Source: Pseudomonadota bacterium (GTDB lineage Bacteria; Pseudomonadota; Gammaproteobacteria; Xanthomonadales; Xanthomonadaceae). From it: DNA of 64,000 bases. Positions 42,175 through 51,373 of this stretch are shown here, piece by piece. A model generated the notes under the pieces. That model ran no database searches. It had not been told where the DNA came from and saw only the letters and a list, made by a program, of their open reading frames with translations. The position numbers and the translations under genes are program-made. Numbering within the stretch: position 1 is the stretch's first letter; the number at the start of each line of letters is the position of its first letter. The stretch spans positions 23,665-87,664 of the forward strand of contig JAEZYE010000044.1 in assembly GCA_023419315.1 (NCBI GenBank), read 5' to 3'.

Positions 42175-44766
42175 TCAGGCGGTCACGGTGTCCGCCACGT
42201 CCTTGTAGTCGGCGATCTGATCGAAGTTCATGTAGCGGTAGATTTCCGCACCATTGGCATTGATCACGCCGATGTCGGCCATGTATTCGGCCTTGCTCGG
42301 GATGCGGCCCAGGCGCGAGCAGATGGCCGCCAGTTCCGCGGAGCCGAGGTACACATTGGTGTTTCGACCGAGGCGGTTCGGGAAGTTCCGGGTGCTGGTC
42401 GAGAACACGGTCGCGCCTTCGCGCACCTGCGCCTGGTTGCCCATGCACAGCGAGCAGCCGGGCATTTCCATGCGGGCGCCGGCGACGCCGAACGTGCCGT
42501 AATGCCCTTCCTTGGTCAGTTCGGCCGCGTCCATCTTGGTCGGCGGAGCCACCCACAGGCGGGTCGGGATGTCGCGCTTGCCTTCCAGCAGCTTGGACGC
42601 CGCGCGGAAATGGCCGATGTTGGTCATGCACGAACCGATGAAGACTTCATCGATGGTCGCGCCGGCCACGTCGCCCAGCGTCTTCACGTCATCCGGATCG
42701 TTCGGGCAGGCGACGATCGGCTCGTGCACATCGGCCAGATCGATTTCGATCACGGCGGCGTATTCCGCGTCGGCATCGGCCTTGAGCAGCTGCGGATTCG
42801 CCAGCCAGGCTTCCATCGCCTTGATGCGGCGTTGCAGGCTGCGCGCGTCCTGGTAGCCCTCGGCGATCATCCACTTCAACAGCGTGATGTTGCTGTTGAT
42901 GTACTCGATGATCGGCTCCTTGTTCAGATGCACGGTGCAACCGGCCGCAGAACGCTCGGCGGACGCGTCCGACAGTTCGAACGCCTGCTCGACCTTCAGA
43001 TCCGGCAGACCTTCGATTTCGAGGATGCGGCCCGAGAAGATGTTCTTCTTGCCCTGCTTGGCGACGGTTAGCAGGCCCTGCTTGATCGCATACAGCGGGA
43101 TTGCATTGACCAGATCACGCAACGTCACGCCCGGCTGCATCTCGCCCTTGAACCGCACGAGCACCGATTCCGGCATGTCCAGCGGCATCACGCCCGTGGC
43201 GGCGGCGAACGCCACCAGACCCGAACCGGCCGGGAACGAAATGCCCACCGGGAAGCGCGTGTGCGAGTCGCCGCCGGTGCCGACGGTATCGGGCAGCAGC
43301 ATGCGGTTGAGCCAGCTGTGGATCACGCCATCGCCCGGACGCAATGCAATGCCGCCGCGATTGCTGATGAAGGCCGGCAGTTCGTGGTGCGTCTTGACGT
43401 CGACCGGTTTCGGATACGCAGCGGTGTGGCAGAACGACTGCATCACCAGATCGGCGGAGAAGCCGAGGCACGCGAGATCCTTCAGCTCATCGCGGGTCAT
43501 CGGGCCGGTGGTGTCCTGCGAACCCACCGAGGTCATCTTCGGTTCGCAATACGTACCCGGACGGATGCCCTGGCCTTCCGGCAAGCCGCAGGCACGGCCG
43601 ACCATCTTCTGCGCCAGGCTGAAACCCTTGCCGGTATCGACCGGATTCTGCGGCAGTCGGAACAGCGCCGACGGCGCCAGGCCGAGCGCTTCGCGCGCCT
43701 TGGCGGTCAGGCCGCGGCCGATGATCAGCGGAATGCGGCCACCGGCGCGCACTTCGTCGAACAGCACGTCGGACTTCACCGAGAATTCGGCGATCACCTC
43801 GCCGTTCTTCAGCGCCTTGCCTTCGTACGGACGCAGTTCAACCACATCGCCCATGTCCATCTTCGACACGTCGAGCTCGATCGGCAGCGCACCGGCGTCT
43901 TCCATCGTGTTGTAGAAGATCGGGGCAATCTTGCTGCCCAGGCAGACGCCGCCGAACTTCTTGTTCGGGATGTACGGAATGTCCTCGCCCGTCCACCACA
44001 ACACGGAGTTGGTCGCGGACTTGCGGCTGGAGCCCGTGCCCACCACGTCACCGACGTAAGCCACCGGATGGCCCTTGTCGGCCAGTGACTGGATGAACGC
44101 GATCGGGCCGCGCTTGCCGTCTTCTTCCGGCGTGAACGGTGCGCCTTCGCGCTTGTTCTTCAGCATCGCCAGCGCATGCATCGGGATGTCCGGGCGCGTG
44201 GTCGCGTCCGGGGCCGGCGACAGATCGTCCGTGTTGGTTTCGCCCGGCACCTTGAACACGGTGACGGTCAGGCTCTGCGGCACTTCCGGCTTGCTGGTGA
44301 ACCACTCGGCATCGGCCCAGCTCTGCAGTACGGATTTGGCGTTGGCGTTGCCCTTGTCGGCCTTGTCCTTGACGTCATGGAACGCATCGAACATCAGCAG
44401 CGTGTGCTTCAGCGCGTTGGCGGCGATCCCGCCGACCTGCGCATCGTCCAGCAGCTCCACCAGCGGATGGATGTTGTAGCCGCCCAGCATCGTGCCCAGC
44501 AGTTCGGTCGCGCGCTCGCGGGTGATCAGCGGGCACTTCTCGTTGCCGAACGCAACCGCCGCCAGGTACGAAGCCTTGACCTTGGCCGCGTCGTCGACGC
44601 CGGCCGGAACGCGGTTGGCGATGAGGTCAACGAGGAAGTCCTGCTCGCCGGCCGGCGGCGCCTTCAGCAGTTCGATGACGTCGGCGGTCTGCTGCGCCGT
44701 CAGCGGCAGCGGCGGAATGCCCAGCGCGGCGCGCTCGGCAACGTGGTGGCGATAGGCTTCCAACAT
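42175..44766 (-). CDS. acnB: Aconitate hydratase B (and 2-methylisocitrate dehydratase)
   Basis: An 863-residue AcnB-type aconitase: HEAT-like N-terminal domain (MLEAYRHHVAERAALGIPPL), swivel domain, then the cluster domain with [4Fe-4S] ligands in GSCMTNIGHFRAASKL and PGCSLCMGNQAQV. AcnB converts citrate to isocitrate in the TCA cycle and is usually the main growth enzyme; the apo form can bind mRNA. The other aconitase gene (acnA/rpfA) lies 0.9 kb away, with a toxin-antitoxin pair between them. Confidence 0.97.
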   Translation of the reverse strand: MLEAYRHHVAERAALGIPPLPLTAQQTADVIELLKAPPAGEQDFLVDLIANRVPAGVDDAAKVKASYLAAVAFGNEKCPLITRERATELLGTMLGGYNIHPLVELLDDAQVGGIAANALKHTLLMFDAFHDVKDKADKGNANAKSVLQSWADAEWFTSKPEVPQSLTVTVFKVPGETNTDDLSPAPDATTRPDIPMHALAMLKNKREGAPFTPEEDGKRGPIAFIQSLADKGHPVAYVGDVVGTGSSRKSATNSVLWWTGEDIPYIPNKKFGGVCLGSKIAPIFYNTMEDAGALPIELDVSKMDMGDVVELRPYEGKALKNGEVIAEFSVKSDVLFDEVRAGGRIPLIIGRGLTAKAREALGLAPSALFRLPQNPVDTGKGFSLAQKMVGRACGLPEGQGIRPGTYCEPKMTSVGSQDTTGPMTRDELKDLACLGFSADLVMQSFCHTAAYPKPVDVKTHHELPAFISNRGGIALRPGDGVIHSWLNRMLLPDTVGTGGDSHTRFPVGISFPAGSGLVAFAAATGVMPLDMPESVLVRFKGEMQPGVTLRDLVNAIPLYAIKQGLLTVAKQGKKNIFSGRILEIEGLPDLKVEQAFELSDASAERSAAGCTVHLNKEPIIEYINSNITLLKWMIAEGYQDARSLQRRIKAMEAWLANPQLLKADADAEYAAVIEIDLADVHEPIVACPNDPDDVKTLGDVAGATIDEVFIGSCMTNIGHFRAASKLLEGKRDIPTRLWVAPPTKMDAAELTKEGHYGTFGVAGARMEMPGCSLCMGNQAQVREGATVFSTSTRNFPNRLGRNTNVYLGSAELAAICSRLGRIPSKAEYMADIGVINANGAEIYRYMNFDQIADYKDVADTVTA

Positions 44767-44812
44767 GGGTGACTCCGGATTCGTTGAATGACGGTACGAC
44801 GGGGTGCTTGGG

Positions 44813-45217
44813 CTATTCGGCGACAGGCACGATCAACTTCAGGCCCTTGAAGTAATCGCGGTAGAAACGATCGTCACGGGTGATCAAGCCATTGCACTGG
44901 AGCAAGGCGTGGGCACCGATGAGGAAATCGGGGACGGCGCGGGTGCGTACGGCATCGCGTTGACGATGACGCCGCTGCATTTCCCCCGCACGCAGGGCGG
45001 ATTTGGCTTCAAGCGGACTGAAACGGATGCTCATTTCCTCCAGCACCGCCAGCGCTTCGGATCCATCACGCAACGCGCTGCAGACTTCCGCCAGCGCGAC
45101 ATCGCTGATCACCACCGGCCCGGCGCTCAGGCATTGGCGCAGGCAGGCTTCGGCGGCGTCGGCCTGTGGGCCGTCGGACAGCAGGTCGATGAGGACGGAG
45201 GAATCCAGCGCGATCAT
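44813..45217 (-). CDS. vapC: VapC-type PIN-domain toxin
   Basis: About 134 residues from ATG 45217. An in-frame TTG at 45223 overlaps the antitoxin stop (TTGA) and is an equally possible start. The PIN-domain acidic residues are in order: ALDSSVLIDLL (first Asp), ALAEVCSALR (Glu near 42), and VPDFLIGAHALLQ with LITRDDRFYR (later Asps). PIN toxins are Mg-dependent RNases that usually cut tRNA or rRNA. The antitoxin gene is directly upstream. The target is unknown. Confidence 0.92.
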   Translation of the reverse strand: MIALDSSVLIDLLSDGPQADAAEACLRQCLSAGPVVISDVALAEVCSALRDGSEALAVLEEMSIRFSPLEAKSALRAGEMQRRHRQRDAVRTRAVPDFLIGAHALLQCNGLITRDDRFYRDYFKGLKLIVPVAE

Positions 45218-45219
45218 GC

Positions 45220-45465
45220 TCAACGATCCAGCGGCTCGCCCGGCGCGCGACCGCGAATGGTGCGCATGGCGTCGTCGGTGCTTTCAAAGCCGTCCAGCTT
45301 GAAACGGCCCCGCGCGCGCGAAATGGCGTCATCGACGCTCTTGCGCAGGACGATGCGGCTGCCCTCCAGCTCCACCTTGAGCACGCTGCCCTTGGTCAGG
45401 CCCAGCGCGTCACGCACGGCCTTGGGCAGCGTGATCTGGCCGCGTTCGGCGACGGTGGCTTCCAT
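45220..45465 (-). CDS. vapB: VapB-type AbrB/SpoVT antitoxin
   Basis: An 81-residue protein from ATG 45465 with GGAG ten bases upstream; the longer open frame upstream has no start signal. The N-terminus (ATVAERGQITLPKAVRDALG, LTKGSVLKVELEGSRIVLRK) is a SpoVT-AbrB swapped-hairpin DNA-binding domain, followed by an acidic/helical toxin-binding tail. It would neutralise VapC and repress its own promoter at an inverted repeat just upstream. Confidence 0.9.
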   Translation of the reverse strand: MEATVAERGQITLPKAVRDALGLTKGSVLKVELEGSRIVLRKSVDDAISRARGRFKLDGFESTDDAMRTIRGRAPGEPLDR

Positions 45466-45486
45466 CTCGGGCTCCGGGCAGGCTTG

Positions 45487-45509
45487 AGTATGCACGGATA
45501 ATACATACT
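45487..45509. promoter_or_regulatory. Candidate VapB operator
   Basis: AGTATG-N11-CATACT is a perfect 6-bp inverted repeat 22 bases upstream of the vapB start. Its centre contains TATTAT on the - strand, a likely -10 box, so bound antitoxin would cover the promoter. A further half-site CATACT lies at 45518-45523. Confidence 0.62.
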
Positions 45510-45592
45510 TTTCCCTGCATACTCCATCGGCCAGGCATACCGCCCGGCCCACCCGCGCCCCCTCCGGAAGTCGTGTCGGGCCTTTCCATCAT

Positions 45593-45615
45593 TGTGTGGA
45601 TAATGAATGCACACA
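45593..45615. repeat. 23-bp inverted repeat upstream of rpfA/acnA
   Basis: TGTGTG-N11-CACACA lies about 75 bases before the acnA start. Its size and spacer equal those of the VapB operator, and both centres contain GGATAAT, though the arms differ. It could be an operator for acnA or a distal vapB site. Confidence 0.45.
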
Positions 45616-45688
45616 TTGCCAGCACCACGGACAGGGCGGGAACGCGCTTTCCGGGCGCCCTTTCCCCCAAGCCACAGGAGCCTCCTCC

Positions 45689-48448
45689 ATGAGTGATTCC
45701 TTCGCCACCCGCAGCCGGCTCGACGTCAACGGCCAGTCCTTCACCTATTTCAGCCTGCCGAAGCTCGGCGAACGCTTCGACATCGCACGGCTGCCCTACT
45801 CCATGAAAATCCTGCTGGAGAACCTGCTGCGCTGCGAGGATGGCGTGACGGTCACGGCGGAACACATCCAGGCCGTGGCCCAGTGGGACGCTACACAGGA
45901 ACCGGATACCGAGATCGCGTTCATGCCGGCGCGCGTGGTGCTGCAGGATTTCACCGGCGTGCCGTGCGTGGTCGATCTGGCCGCGATGCGCGATGCGGTG
46001 GTCAAGCTGGGCGGCGACGCGGACCGCATCAACCCGCTGATTCCATCCGAACTGGTGATCGACCACTCCGTGCAGGTCGATGTCTTCGGCAAGCCGGATG
46101 CGCTGGATCTCAACGGCAAGATCGAATTCGACCGCAACAAGGAGCGCTACGGCTTCCTGCGATGGGGCCAGAAGGCGTTCCACAACTTCAAGGTCGTGCC
46201 GCCCAACACCGGCATCGTCCACCAGGTGAATCTGGAAAACCTCGCGCGCGTGGTGATGACCGCGCAGAAGGACGGCGAAACCCTCGCCTATCCGGACACG
46301 GTGTTCGGCACCGACTCGCATACGACGATGATCAATGGCATCGGCGTGCTGGGCTGGGGCGTGGGCGGCATCGAAGCGGAAGCCGCGATGCTCGGCCAGC
46401 CTTCTTCGATGCTCATTCCGCAGGTTGTCGGCTTCAAGCTCACCGGCAAGTTGCCGGAAGGCGCGACCGCCACCGATCTGGTGCTGACGGTGACGCAGAT
46501 GCTGCGCAAGCTGGGCGTGGTCGGCAAGTTCGTCGAGTTCTACGGCGATGGCCTGCAGCACCTACCGCTGGCCGATCGCGCCACCATCGGCAACATGGCG
46601 CCGGAGTACGGTGCGACCTGCGGCATTTTCCCCATCGACGCCGAATCGTTGAACTACCTGCGCCTGTCCGGCCGCAGCGACGCGCAGATCGCGCTGGTCG
46701 AAGCCTACGCGCGCGCGCAGGGCCTGTGGCACGACGCGAACAGCCCGCACGCGCAATACAGCGCGACGCTGGAACTGGACATGGGTGAAGTGAAGCCTTC
46801 GCTGGCCGGCCCGAAGCGCCCGCAGGATCGCGTGTTGCTGGAAGACGTGAAGCAGAACTTCCGCGACAACCTCACGCCGTTCGCCGATGCGCGTGACAAG
46901 CGCAGTCCGGCGGTGGCGGCGTTCGTCTCCGAAGGCGGCGGCTCGGCCGTCGGCAACGAGGCGCTCAGCCGGGGCTACGCCGATATCACCATCGATGATC
47001 AGACGGTGCGGCTCAAGGATGGCGCAGTGGTGATCGCCGCGATCACCTCGTGCACCAACACGTCCAACCCTGCGGTGATGATCGGCGCCGGCCTGCTGGC
47101 GCGCAATGCGGCAGCCAAGGGCCTGACGCGCAAGCCGTGGGTCAAGACGTCGTTGGGACCGGGTTCGCGCGTGGTCACCGACTACCTCGAAAAAGCCGGC
47201 GTGCTGGACGATCTGGAGAAGCTCGGCTTCTATGTCGTCGGTTACGGCTGCACGACGTGCATCGGCAATTCCGGTCCGCTGCCGGTCGAAGTCAGCGCCG
47301 GCATCGCGACCGGCGATCTGGTCGTCACTTCCGTCCTGTCGGGCAACCGCAATTTCGAAGGCCGCGTGCACCCGGAAGTGAAGATGAACTATCTGGCCTC
47401 GCCGCCGCTGGTGGTGGCCTATGCCATCGCGGGCACGACCGACATCGATCTCACCCGCGAACCGCTCGGTATCGGCAGTGACGGACAACCGGTCTATCTC
47501 AAGGACATCTGGCCCAGCAATCACGAAATCGGCGACTTCATCGCCAGGACGATCGGTCCCGAGATGTTCGCGAAGAACTACGCCGACGTCTTCAAGGGCG
47601 ACACGCGCTGGAACACGATCGCCTCGCCCGATGGCGAACTGTATGCGTGGGACAACGATTCGACGTACATCAAGAACCCGCCCTACTTCGACGGCATGAC
47701 GATGTCGGTCGGCCGCATTGGCGATGTGCATGGCGCACGCGTGCTGGGCCTGTTCGGTGATTCGATCACCACCGACCACATCTCGCCGGCCGGCAACATC
47801 AAGAAGGATTCACCCGCTGGACGTTTCCTCATCTCGCGTGGCGTGCAGCCGGTCGACTTCAACAGCTACGGCAGCCGTCGCGGCAACGACGACGTGATGG
47901 TGCGCGGCACATTCGCCAACATCCGCATCAAGAACCTGATGTTCGGCGGCGAGGAAGGTGGCAACACGCTGTATTTCCCGCGTGGCGGCGGCGAAACGGA
48001 GAAGCTCTCCATCTACGACGCCGCGATGAAGTACAAGGCCGACGATGTGCCGCTGGTCGTGCTCGCGGGCAAGGAATACGGCACCGGATCCTCGCGTGAC
48101 TGGGCGGCCAAGGGCACCAACCTGCTGGGCGTGAAGGCGGTATTCGCCGAGAGTTTCGAACGCATCCACCGTTCCAACCTGGTTGGCATGGGCGTGCTGC
48201 CGCTGCAGTTCATGGACGGTGAAAACGCGCAGAGCCTGGGTCTCGACGGTTCGGAAGTCTTCGACATCACCGGGCTGCAGGATGGCCAGTCCAAGCGAGC
48301 GCAAGTGACGGCACGACGCGCCGACGGTACGGAAGTCCGCTTCGAAGCCAAGGTGCTGCTGCTGACGCCGAAGGAAGTCGAATATTTCCGCCACGGCGGA
48401 CTGCTGCATTACGTGTTGCGCCAGCTCGCCGCGCGCAAGGCCGCGTGA
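45689..48448 (+). CDS. acnA: Aconitate hydratase A (RpfA)
   Basis: A 919-residue AcnA/IRP-type aconitase from ATG 45689, with AGGAG eight bases upstream. Cluster ligands are in AITSCTNTSNPAVM and GYGCTTCIGNSGPL; other conserved blocks are VFGTDSHTTMINGIGVLGWG and EYGTGSSRDWAAKGTNLLGV. In Xanthomonas this gene is rpfA, where aconitase loss affects exoenzymes and iron levels. Here it heads the rpf region but is separated from rpfB by two small genes and a terminator, so it is not in one transcript with it. Confidence 0.97.
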   Translation: MSDSFATRSRLDVNGQSFTYFSLPKLGERFDIARLPYSMKILLENLLRCEDGVTVTAEHIQAVAQWDATQEPDTEIAFMPARVVLQDFTGVPCVVDLAAMRDAVVKLGGDADRINPLIPSELVIDHSVQVDVFGKPDALDLNGKIEFDRNKERYGFLRWGQKAFHNFKVVPPNTGIVHQVNLENLARVVMTAQKDGETLAYPDTVFGTDSHTTMINGIGVLGWGVGGIEAEAAMLGQPSSMLIPQVVGFKLTGKLPEGATATDLVLTVTQMLRKLGVVGKFVEFYGDGLQHLPLADRATIGNMAPEYGATCGIFPIDAESLNYLRLSGRSDAQIALVEAYARAQGLWHDANSPHAQYSATLELDMGEVKPSLAGPKRPQDRVLLEDVKQNFRDNLTPFADARDKRSPAVAAFVSEGGGSAVGNEALSRGYADITIDDQTVRLKDGAVVIAAITSCTNTSNPAVMIGAGLLARNAAAKGLTRKPWVKTSLGPGSRVVTDYLEKAGVLDDLEKLGFYVVGYGCTTCIGNSGPLPVEVSAGIATGDLVVTSVLSGNRNFEGRVHPEVKMNYLASPPLVVAYAIAGTTDIDLTREPLGIGSDGQPVYLKDIWPSNHEIGDFIARTIGPEMFAKNYADVFKGDTRWNTIASPDGELYAWDNDSTYIKNPPYFDGMTMSVGRIGDVHGARVLGLFGDSITTDHISPAGNIKKDSPAGRFLISRGVQPVDFNSYGSRRGNDDVMVRGTFANIRIKNLMFGGEEGGNTLYFPRGGGETEKLSIYDAAMKYKADDVPLVVLAGKEYGTGSSRDWAAKGTNLLGVKAVFAESFERIHRSNLVGMGVLPLQFMDGENAQSLGLDGSEVFDITGLQDGQSKRAQVTARRADGTEVRFEAKVLLLTPKEVEYFRHGGLLHYVLRQLAARKAA

Positions 48449-48455
48449 TCGCATC

Positions 48456-48485
48456 GGCCCGCTTCCCTTTTGCGGGAAGCGGGCC
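48456..48485 (+). terminator. Hairpin terminator after acnA
   Basis: GGCCCGCTTCCC-TTTTGC-GGGAAGCGGGCC: a perfect 12-bp stem, seven bases after the acnA stop. The following ATTTCC is only weakly T-rich. Confidence 0.75.
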
Positions 48486-48571
48486 ATTTCCGCCGAACGG
48501 TTGCCGCATTCGGTGCCGGCCTGCGTGGATGCCATCGAAGGGGCGTGCTTGCGTCCCGCCGGGAGCACGCC

Positions 48572-49018
48572 ATGCGCACCTCAGCCATCGTCTCTGCACT
48601 GGGATTCGGTATCGCATCGGCGGCGGCGGTCGCACCCGCCTTCTCGGTGGAAATCCAGGGCATGAAGGATTTCGGCGCCCTGCACGGACGCTACGCGCCG
48701 GGCGGCGATTGCCAGCGCTCGCCCCGGTTCGAAGTGGATGCCGCGGGCATGCGCTTCGAAGTCGGCGGCAGGAGCGATCAGATCACGTCACTTGAATACG
48801 CGGCCAGCTTCGGCGGCAACACGTATGCGGGCAGCAGCCAGTGGTTCTTTCCGTTCGGACGTGACGGCAACTATCCGGTGCTGATGACATTCAACGCGGG
48901 CGAGAAGCCGGGCGTCGTCACCATCGAACCGCAAGACGAAGGCTATCCGGGCGGTCCGGCACTTTCCGCACGCAATCGCGCCCTGGTCGAAGGCTCGCCG
49001 TACATGCGTTGCCGATGA
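48572..49018 (+). CDS. Small exported protein of unknown function
   Basis: A 148-residue protein with GGGAG before ATG 48572 and a Sec signal (MRTSAIVSALGFGIASAAAV). The mature part has two Cys (GGDCQRSPRFEVDAAGMRFE and the terminal MRCR), which could form one disulphide, and beta-rich segments (TSLEYAASFGGN; WFFPFGRDGNYPVLMTFN). No family recognised. It lies alone between the acnA terminator and a convergent lipoprotein gene. Confidence 0.68.
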   Translation: MRTSAIVSALGFGIASAAAVAPAFSVEIQGMKDFGALHGRYAPGGDCQRSPRFEVDAAGMRFEVGGRSDQITSLEYAASFGGNTYAGSSQWFFPFGRDGNYPVLMTFNAGEKPGVVTIEPQDEGYPGGPALSARNRALVEGSPYMRCR

Positions 49019-49037
49019 CGGGCGCAGGGAGCCGCGA

Positions 49038-49514
49038 TCAGCGACGTGCCTGCCAGTCGGCGTGATGCAACTGCCAGTCATCACCGCTGAATCGCCAGCC
49101 CGTCGTCACTTCGTACGCGCCCGCGCGATCCGGCATCCAGCGTCCTTGTCCGCTGCCGGTCAGCACCGCATCGAACGTCACCGTGGCATCGTCGCCTTGG
49201 ATGTCGATCCGGAACGGTGTCGTCGTCACGCCGATCCGCCTGCCCCCGATCACCTGCATGCGCAACAGGTTGTGCAACGCAGCACGATCCATTCCGTTTG
49301 GTCCCCCGAAATCCTCGGACACCACGGAAATCGCCTTCTGCACATCGCCCTGCTCGATGGCTTCCTGCACGCCGGCAAGCTCCGCGCGCAACACTTGCTC
49401 GGGCGTTTCCCCGCTGCACGCCGCCAGCGCGAGTACTGCCGAAACCCGCAATGTCCTGGCCAGATCGCCGCTGATGCGCGCGATTACGCTTGCGTGGCGC
49501 TTCGCCTTTTCCAT
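49038..49514 (-). CDS. Putative lipoprotein with NTF2-like domain
   Basis: About 158 residues from ATG 49514; longer in-frame starts exist and the true start is uncertain. A lipobox LALAACSGE follows a long basic n-region, so lipid attachment is likely. The rest (ELAGVQEAIEQGDVQKAISV ... FRIDIQGDDATVTFDAVLTG ... TTGWRFSGDDWQLHHADWQA) has the pattern of an NTF2/SnoaL-like cone fold. Function unknown. It is divergent from rpfB, with 97 bases between them. Confidence 0.7.
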   Translation of the reverse strand: MEKAKRHASVIARISGDLARTLRVSAVLALAACSGETPEQVLRAELAGVQEAIEQGDVQKAISVVSEDFGGPNGMDRAALHNLLRMQVIGGRRIGVTTTPFRIDIQGDDATVTFDAVLTGSGQGRWMPDRAGAYEVTTGWRFSGDDWQLHHADWQARR

Positions 49515-49611
49515 CCGGAACGGTATGCTCCGGACATTCGCCGGCATGTCGCACTCGTGCGTTCGTGTCATGACGTCACCCATTGCACAACCCCTGGGGA
49601 GGGATCGAAAG

Positions 49612-51312
49612 ATGAGTCAGGAACGTCCGTGGTTCAAGAGCTACCCGCAAGGCGTCCCGCACGAAATCGATCTGGATGAATTCCGTTCCGTCGTGTCGGT
49701 GCTGGAAAACGCGATCGAGCGCTACCGTGATCGCGTGGCTTTCTCGAACTTCGGCAAAAGCCTGACGTACGGCGAAGTCGATGCACTGAGCCAGCAGTTC
49801 GCTTCCTATCTGTTGAACGAACTCAAGCTGAAGAAGGGCGATCGCGTCGCGATCATGATGCCCAACTGCCTGCAGTATCCGATTGCGATCTTCGGTGTGC
49901 TGCGCGCGGGACTCACCGTCGTCAACGTCAACCCGATGTACACGCCGCGCGAACTCAAGCACCAGCTCGTCGATTCCGGCGCGGCGGTGCTGCTGGTCGT
50001 GGACAACTTCGGCAAGACGGTGCAGGAATCCATCGCCGGCGGTGCCGCGCCCGCATTGAAGCAGGTGATCACCACCGGGCTGGGCGATCTGGTCGGCTTC
50101 CCCAAGGGTTCGGTAATCAACTTCGTGCTCAAGTACGTCAAGAAGATGGTGCCGGACTACGACATCTCCGGCGCCGTGCGCTTCAAGGACACGCTTACGC
50201 TCGGTCGCCTGCATGCACTGCCGTCGCTGGACATCGCACCGGACGACATCGCATTCCTGCAGTACACCGGCGGCACCACCGGCGTGGCCAAGGGCGCGAT
50301 GCTCACCCATCGCAACATGGTCGCGAACATGCAGCAGGCGTCGGCGTGGATTGGCCGCAACGTCAAGCCTGACGGCGAGCTGATCGTCACCGCGCTGCCG
50401 CTGTACCACATCTTCGCGTTGACGGCGAACTGCCTGGTCTTCATGAAGTTCGGCGCTTCGAACCATCTGATCACCAACCCGCGCGACATGGCCGGCTTCG
50501 TCAAGGAAATCCGCGACATCAAGTTCACCGCCATCACCGGCGTCAACACGCTGTTCAACGGCCTGCTCAATACGCCCGGCTTCGATCAGGTGGACTTCTC
50601 GCGCCTGCATCTCACGCTGGGCGGTGGCATGGCCGTGCAGCGGGCGGTGGCCGAACGCTGGAAGAAGGTCACCGGCGTGACCCTGGTCGAAGCCTACGGC
50701 CTGACCGAAACCGCGCCGGCCGCGTGCATCAACCCGATGGATCTGAAGGACTACAACGGCGCCATCGGCCTGCCGATTCCGTCCACCGATGCGTGCCTGA
50801 AGGATGACGACGGCAACACGATGCCGATGGGCGAAGTGGGCGAGCTCTGCATCCGCGGTCCGCAGGTGATGAAGGGATATTGGCAGCGTCCGGAAGAAAC
50901 GGCCAAGAGCATCGACGCCGACGGCTGGCTGCACACCGGTGACATGGCCAAGATGGATGCCGACGGCTTCTTCTACATCGTGGATCGCAAAAAGGACATG
51001 ATTCTGGTGTCCGGGTTCAACGTGTATCCGAACGAGGTGGAAGACGTCATCGCCGGTCTTGAAGGCGTGCTGGAAGTGGCCGCCATCGGCGTGCCGGACG
51101 AGCGTTCGGGCGAAGCGGTGAAAGTGTTCGTGGTCAAGAAGGATCCGAACCTGACGGCCGATCAGATCAAGGCGTACTGCCGGGACAACCTCACCGGCTA
51201 CAAACAGCCGCGCTACATCGAGTTCCGCACGGAACTGCCGAAGACCAATGTCGGCAAAATCCTGCGCAAGGAATTGCGCGACCCGGTCCCCCCATCTACC
51301 GCGACGCACTGA
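49612..51312 (+). CDS. rpfB: Long-chain fatty-acyl-CoA ligase RpfB
   Basis: A 566-residue FadD-type ligase with GGGGAGGGA before ATG 49612. Adenylate-forming motifs are LQYTGGTTGVAKGAMLTH (about 215), AYGLTETAP (about 365), and the fatty-acyl-CoA signature GWLHTGDMAKMDADGFFYIV, DRKKDMILVSGFNVYP. Its place directly before rpfF makes it RpfB, which in Xanthomonas activates fatty acids and turns over the DSF signal. A strong terminator follows. Confidence 0.95.
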   Translation: MSQERPWFKSYPQGVPHEIDLDEFRSVVSVLENAIERYRDRVAFSNFGKSLTYGEVDALSQQFASYLLNELKLKKGDRVAIMMPNCLQYPIAIFGVLRAGLTVVNVNPMYTPRELKHQLVDSGAAVLLVVDNFGKTVQESIAGGAAPALKQVITTGLGDLVGFPKGSVINFVLKYVKKMVPDYDISGAVRFKDTLTLGRLHALPSLDIAPDDIAFLQYTGGTTGVAKGAMLTHRNMVANMQQASAWIGRNVKPDGELIVTALPLYHIFALTANCLVFMKFGASNHLITNPRDMAGFVKEIRDIKFTAITGVNTLFNGLLNTPGFDQVDFSRLHLTLGGGMAVQRAVAERWKKVTGVTLVEAYGLTETAPAACINPMDLKDYNGAIGLPIPSTDACLKDDDGNTMPMGEVGELCIRGPQVMKGYWQRPEETAKSIDADGWLHTGDMAKMDADGFFYIVDRKKDMILVSGFNVYPNEVEDVIAGLEGVLEVAAIGVPDERSGEAVKVFVVKKDPNLTADQIKAYCRDNLTGYKQPRYIEFRTELPKTNVGKILRKELRDPVPPSTATH

Positions 51313-51315
51313 AGG

Positions 51316-51344
51316 AAAAAGGCCGGCGCAGACCGGCCTTTTTT
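51316..51344 (+). terminator. Intrinsic terminator after rpfB
   Basis: AAAAAGGCCGG-CGCAGA-CCGGCCTTTTTT: an 11-bp stem, 6-base loop and six T. It separates rpfB from rpfF, so rpfF needs its own promoter in the next 200 bases. Confidence 0.9.
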
Positions 51345-51373
51345 CTGTCCGCCCAAAACTTGAGCGCCAAAGT

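Noticed and set aside
49576..51309. A 577-codon open frame on - opposite rpfB
   Set aside because: Antisense of rpfB with no start signal; composition typical of reverse-frame translation.
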